The position numbers were made by a program, and so were the translations under genes. Of a stretch of 64,000 nucleotides of DNA, positions 61,015-64,000 are shown in pieces; the first letter of the stretch is position 1; every line of letters starts with the position of its first letter. The notes under the pieces are model-generated. The model was not told the origin of the DNA and searched no databases. It saw only the letters and a list, made by a program, of their open reading frames with translations. Origin of the DNA: Brenneria roseae subsp. roseae (GTDB lineage Bacteria; Pseudomonadota; Gammaproteobacteria; Enterobacterales; Enterobacteriaceae). The stretch is taken from contig NZ_KZ819026.1 of the NCBI RefSeq assembly GCF_003115845.1, positions 62,001 to 126,000 on the forward strand, given 5' to 3'.

Positions 61015-61587
61015 TCAGGCTAAATTACCGATATGTTCATAAAGGATATTACAGCCGATACCAATCAATATCACGCCGCCCACAATCTCGGCCTTTTTAC
61101 CGAGCAGCGGACCGATGTAACGTCCAATCAGCATACCTAACGTCACCATAATCATGGTCGCCATACCAATAACCATGGCGGTATGGAAGATATTGACTTG
61201 CAGGAAGGCAAGTCCAACGCCAATCGTCATGGCATCGAGACTGGTGGCAACCGCTGTACACATCAAAAGTGCCAGACTATGTTTTTTGATTTTCTCGCAG
61301 TGGCGGGTATCTGTTTTTTTGCAGCCTTCGGCAATCATGCGGCCGCCAAGGATCACCAGTAAAGTGAATGCAACCCAGTGATCCCATTCGAGAACGTATT
61401 GGCTGGCAAAAAAGCCCAAGGTCCAACCGATTAACGGTGTGATGGCTTCAATGACACCGAAGATGAGGCCTGTGCGAATGGCGTCCCGAAAACGGGGCTT
61501 GTGCAGTACGGCACCTTTACCGATAGATGCGGCAAACGCATCCATAGACATACCAAAAGCCAGAATGAGAGTTGCTGATAAGTTCAT
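61015..61587 (-). CDS. mntP: Manganese efflux pump MntP
   Basis: A 190-residue inner-membrane protein with six helices. The conserved acidic segments [15 protein letters not shown] and [15 protein letters not shown] line the metal path. It exports excess Mn2+. In E. coli it is induced by MntR and by a manganese riboswitch, and the same riboswitch is found upstream here. Confidence 0.95.
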   Translation of the reverse strand: MNLSATLILAFGMSMDAFAASIGKGAVLHKPRFRDAIRTGLIFGVIEAITPLIGWTLGFFASQYVLEWDHWVAFTLLVILGGRMIAEGCKKTDTRHCEKIKKHSLALLMCTAVATSLDAMTIGVGLAFLQVNIFHTAMVIGMATMIMVTLGMLIGRYIGPLLGKKAEIVGGVILIGIGCNILYEHIGNLA

Positions 61588-62000
61588 TTTAAATAGCCTC
61601 GGCTGGGCGGTTCTCCATATCCACGTTGATCATCCCCAACCAGATGATGACCCCCGTGTCTATGGTCTCGCCTGCCAATCGGCCGCCCGCACCACGCTTT
61701 AAACTACCCTTCAAAGGCATAAGGATAGAAAACGAGTATGTTGATACGAGCATTTCTGACGGTAAGGTTTGTCAGAAATCGGCTACTCCCCAATGACGGC
61801 GCAACCTTAACATATTATTTATGGATTAAACAACAATAAAAGTTTTATGGGTTATTGATGCAATTGATAATTATTTTCATTTAAATAAAAGGGGCTTAAA
61901 AAAGCAAAAAATAACGTCAACGTTGATAAGGTTAAAATACCATCAATATGTTATGGGTATGTTTAATAATAATTCAAATTTATACTGATCCATCTTTATG
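61588..62000. other. mntP 5' leader and promoter region
   Basis: 413 bases: expression platform (about 61600-61700), aptamer (about 61705-61806) and a promoter region with a Fur-like A/T-rich site (TGATAATTATTTTCATTTA, 61865-61883). The rest, up to yobD, is AT-rich and without a gene. Confidence 0.6.
61705..61806 (-). ncRNA. yybP-ykoY manganese riboswitch
   Basis: On the minus strand, the conserved GGGGAGTAGC (61782-61791) and ATCAACATACTCG (61733-61745) flank a perfect hairpin (ATTTCTGAC / GTCAGAAAT). These are the signature loops of the yybP-ykoY aptamer, in the same place as in the E. coli mntP leader. Mn2+ binding should open the mntP ribosome site. Outer limits are approximate. Confidence 0.88.
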
Positions 62001-62459
62001 TTATTGATTTTCAATCATGAAATTATATATCCTTTCCAAATCATCAATCTGGCTAACATGTATTAATAATCGACGCCGTTCCAAATCAATAACCAGAACA
62101 CCATCCTCAGATAAATTCATGCTCTGAATGCGGTTATAAGCAATAAATATATTGGCATAAAAGAACCCTGTTAATTTAAACAACAGTTTTGGGCGTCTGA
62201 TATAGGCAAGATAGAACGCCATGAATGCCAGGAAAAGTAAAAGGGAAGTGGTTATTACCGCACCATTATTCATGACATTCTGATAAATAAGAATGACCAC
62301 CAGACCAATGAAAATAAGGGCATCCAGCCGGCTGACTCGCTTAAGCATGACGCGTAGTTGGGTTTTGCCTTTTAATCGGTCCATGATGAATTCATCGTAG
62401 ATGGCATAAAGCAGCGCCAATCCGATCAACACCACCAGAGCGATATCCGTAAACGTCAT
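62001..62459 (-). CDS. yobD: DUF986-family inner-membrane protein YobD
   Basis: A 152-residue protein with three predicted helices (about 4-20, 45-65, 70-88) and a cytosolic C-terminal domain containing [19 protein letters not shown]. It agrees with E. coli YobD in length and in its position between mntP and manZ. I choose the ATG at 62459 (MTFTDIAL), which is the family start. Function unknown. Confidence 0.88.
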   Translation of the reverse strand: MTFTDIALVVLIGLALLYAIYDEFIMDRLKGKTQLRVMLKRVSRLDALIFIGLVVILIYQNVMNNGAVITTSLLLFLAFMAFYLAYIRRPKLLFKLTGFFYANIFIAYNRIQSMNLSEDGVLVIDLERRRLLIHVSQIDDLERIYNFMIENQ

Positions 62460-62525
62460 GAGAAACTCCATGGGTAATTAGCAACGTTGAATCTAACATG
62501 AAAGAAGGGGGAAGAGGTAAATAGG

Positions 62526-62548
62526 GCCGGAGGTTTGCACCCCCGGCG
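62526..62548 (-). terminator. Possible manXYZ terminator
   Basis: A GC-rich hairpin (GCCGGAGG against CCCCCGGC) lies 10 bases after the manZ stop. The following T-run is weak, so the call is tentative. Confidence 0.35.
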
Positions 62549-62558
62549 ATTTGACAGA

Positions 62559-63401
62559 TTACACGCCAAGCAGGCCGATCCAATAACCAAATATACCGAT
62601 GGCAAAGAAACCGACGATGAGCCACAGCGCGTTGACTTTCCGTCTGAGCAGATACATACAGCCGAACGTCAGCAGCAAAGGAATTAATCCTGGCATGAGC
62701 TGGTCGAGAATCGACTGGACCGTGGTGACCGTGGTTTCGCCATTCTGGTTGGTGACCCTTGATACCACCAGCGGTATGTTGACGTGGGTCCACTTGTTAA
62801 CCAGCGCCCCCATGACAAACAGACCGAGAATGGATGCCCCCTCCGTCATCTTTTGCAGGAAGCCGCCCCCCATATCGTTAACGATATCCACACCTTTCCG
62901 ATAACCGTAGGCCACCCCGTAGTAGCGGACCAGCAGGCGTACCAGATTAAACAGAACGAAGAAGAGCACTGGCCCCAGCAAACTGCCGCTCATGGCGATA
63001 CCGGCACCCAACGCGGCAAACACCGGGCGGGCCGTCCCCCAGAATATCGGGTCGCCTACGCCTGCCAACGGCCCCATCAGACCGACTTTAAGACCGTTGA
63101 TGGCCCCATCATCGATGGGAGCGCCATTGGCGCGCTGCTCTTCCATCGCCATGGTCACCCCAAGCACCGGGGCGGCAACAAACGGCTGGGTGTTGAAAAA
63201 TTCCAGATGGCGTTTGATCGCCTGTTTACGCTCTTCCGAATTCTCAGGATAAAGGCGGCGGATTACCGGCACCATGGAGAAACAGAACCCCAGCGCCTGC
63301 ATACGTTCAAAGTTCCATGAACCCTGGAAAAGATTGGAGCGAATAAACACCGCGCGAATATCGCTGGCAGTGAGTTTTTTGACTTCAGTTGTTTCACCCA
63401 T
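62559..63401 (-). CDS. manZ: PTS mannose transporter subunit IID ManZ
   Basis: A 280-residue membrane protein of the mannose/glucose/fructose/glucosamine phosphotransferase system. Typical blocks: LFQGSWNFERMQALGFCFSM, FNTQPFVAAPVLGV and GLMGPLAGVGDPIFWGT. I choose the ATG at 63401 (MGETTEVKKLT), 8 bases after AGGAG. With ManY it forms the channel also exploited by phage lambda DNA and some class II bacteriocins. Confidence 0.96.
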   Translation of the reverse strand: MGETTEVKKLTASDIRAVFIRSNLFQGSWNFERMQALGFCFSMVPVIRRLYPENSEERKQAIKRHLEFFNTQPFVAAPVLGVTMAMEEQRANGAPIDDGAINGLKVGLMGPLAGVGDPIFWGTARPVFAALGAGIAMSGSLLGPVLFFVLFNLVRLLVRYYGVAYGYRKGVDIVNDMGGGFLQKMTEGASILGLFVMGALVNKWTHVNIPLVVSRVTNQNGETTVTTVQSILDQLMPGLIPLLLTFGCMYLLRRKVNALWLIVGFFAIGIFGYWIGLLGV

Positions 63402-63415
63402 TTTTCTCACTCCTC

Positions 63416-64000
63416 TTAGTCCAGTTCATTGTCAAGGTCGTTGCTGCTGGCGGCCACCGGCTGGCCCTGAGACTTGTTGTACTTCGGACTCAGTTGGATA
63501 TACAGCACGGCCATCACAATACCAATCACACCCAATGCAACCAGGTTGAAGTCGGTGAAGGCAGCGGTAACAAAACCGAGATAGAAGAACGGCATCAGAT
63601 AGCCTGCGCGCATCATGTTGATGACCATGGCATAACCGACGACGACAATCATGCCGCCCGCGATATTCAGGCCGTTGGTCACGACTTCCGGAATCGAATT
63701 CAGCATGGCGTGAACGGCATCAGTACCGACGGAAATCGCGACGATAACGGCAGGGATCGCGATACGCATTGCCTGAAGCAGCAGGGCTGAGACATGAATC
63801 CAACTGATTGCGCTTAAATTACCGCGTTCGGCGGCGCTGTCAGCGGCATGCTGGAAGGCGACGGTGATGGTGCGAACGATGATCGTCAGAACCTGACCTG
63901 CGGCAGCCAGCGGAATGGCCAGCGCGATCCCCGCGCCCACGCTCTGACCACCGGCAATAACCAGAATGGTCGAGATAATGGAAGCCAGGGCGGCATCAGG
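63416..64000 (-). CDS. manY: PTS mannose transporter subunit IIC ManY (partial)
   Basis: The C-terminal 194 residues of the IIC subunit. The 5' end of the gene lies beyond the right edge (about 70 residues missing judged by E. coli ManY). The reading frame stays open to base 64000 (beginning PDAALASIIST). GAGIALAIPLAAAGQVLTI and the NDLDNELD tail are diagnostic. The 14-base gap to manZ indicates one operon, with manX expected further right. Confidence 0.95.
   Translation of the reverse strand, partial: PDAALASIISTILVIAGGQSVGAGIALAIPLAAAGQVLTIIVRTITVAFQHAADSAAERGNLSAISWIHVSALLLQAMRIAIPAVIVAISVGTDAVHAMLNSIPEVVTNGLNIAGGMIVVVGYAMVINMMRAGYLMPFFYLGFVTAAFTDFNLVALGVIGIVMAVLYIQLSPKYNKSQGQPVAASSNDLDNELD

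Overview
The window is chromosomal DNA from a plant-associated enterobacterium of the soft-rot group (Pectobacteriaceae; Pectobacterium, Brenneria or Dickeya-like, the genus cannot be fixed from sequence reading alone). Core proteins (ThrS, IF-3, L35, L20, PheS/T, Icd, PurB, MnmA, CspC, ManYZ) read as close relatives of the E. coli proteins. The pectin catabolism genes (ogl, kdgR, kduI, kduD, kdgF, pelW, togMNAB, kdgM) are the signature of soft-rot bacteria. I see no prophage, insertion sequence, CRISPR array, rRNA or tRNA.

Layout. 0.1-3.5 kb: msrC, proQ, prc. 3.6-7.5 kb: the potABCD polyamine importer on the minus strand, divergent from pepT. 9.2-17.1 kb: minus-strand housekeeping block roxA, phoQ-phoP, purB, hflD, mnmA, nudJ, rluE, then icd on plus. 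18.5-20.4 kb: a poorly coding island with two small unrecognised genes and two FNR-type boxes. 20.4-22.5 kb: a GAF-PAS-GGDEF-EAL protein. 22.8-26.6 kb: htpX, ogl, kdgR, yebO. 26.8-34.9 kb: an exported FMN-binding protein, then thrS-infC-rpmI-rplT-pheM-pheST-ihfA. 35-42 kb: a ygbA-family gene, an ABC exporter, yddG, nadE, osmE, an RcnB-family protein and tcyP. 42.6-52.3 kb: the oligogalacturonide locus. 52.3-54.8 kb: hxpB, yniB, yniA. 55.2-58.7 kb: sitABCD/yfeABCD. 59-64 kb: a 31-codon membrane ORF, yobF-cspC, rlmA, riboswitch-controlled mntP, yobD and manZY. The left edge lies just upstream of msrC and the right edge cuts manY.

How it works together. KdgM passes oligogalacturonides through the outer membrane, TogMNAB imports them, and PelW and Ogl cleave them to unsaturated monouronates. 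KdgF and KduI convert these to ketone forms and KduD makes KDG. The repressor KdgR is encoded next to ogl, and KdgR-type boxes can be read before ogl (two), pelW (one or two), kdgM, and between kduI and kdgF. Manganese is handled from both sides: an import operon behind a Fur-like box and an efflux pump behind a yybP-ykoY riboswitch.

Most of the window is well-described biology. The points that stand out are a PhoQ lacking the acidic periplasmic patch of E. coli PhoQ, with no mgrB recognised where synteny predicts it; a 31-codon membrane ORF behind a promoter that carries a perfect palindrome; FNR boxes before an unknown gene and before a c-di-GMP enzyme; an orphan exported protein with a flavinylation motif; and a tandem duplication between togB and kdgM.
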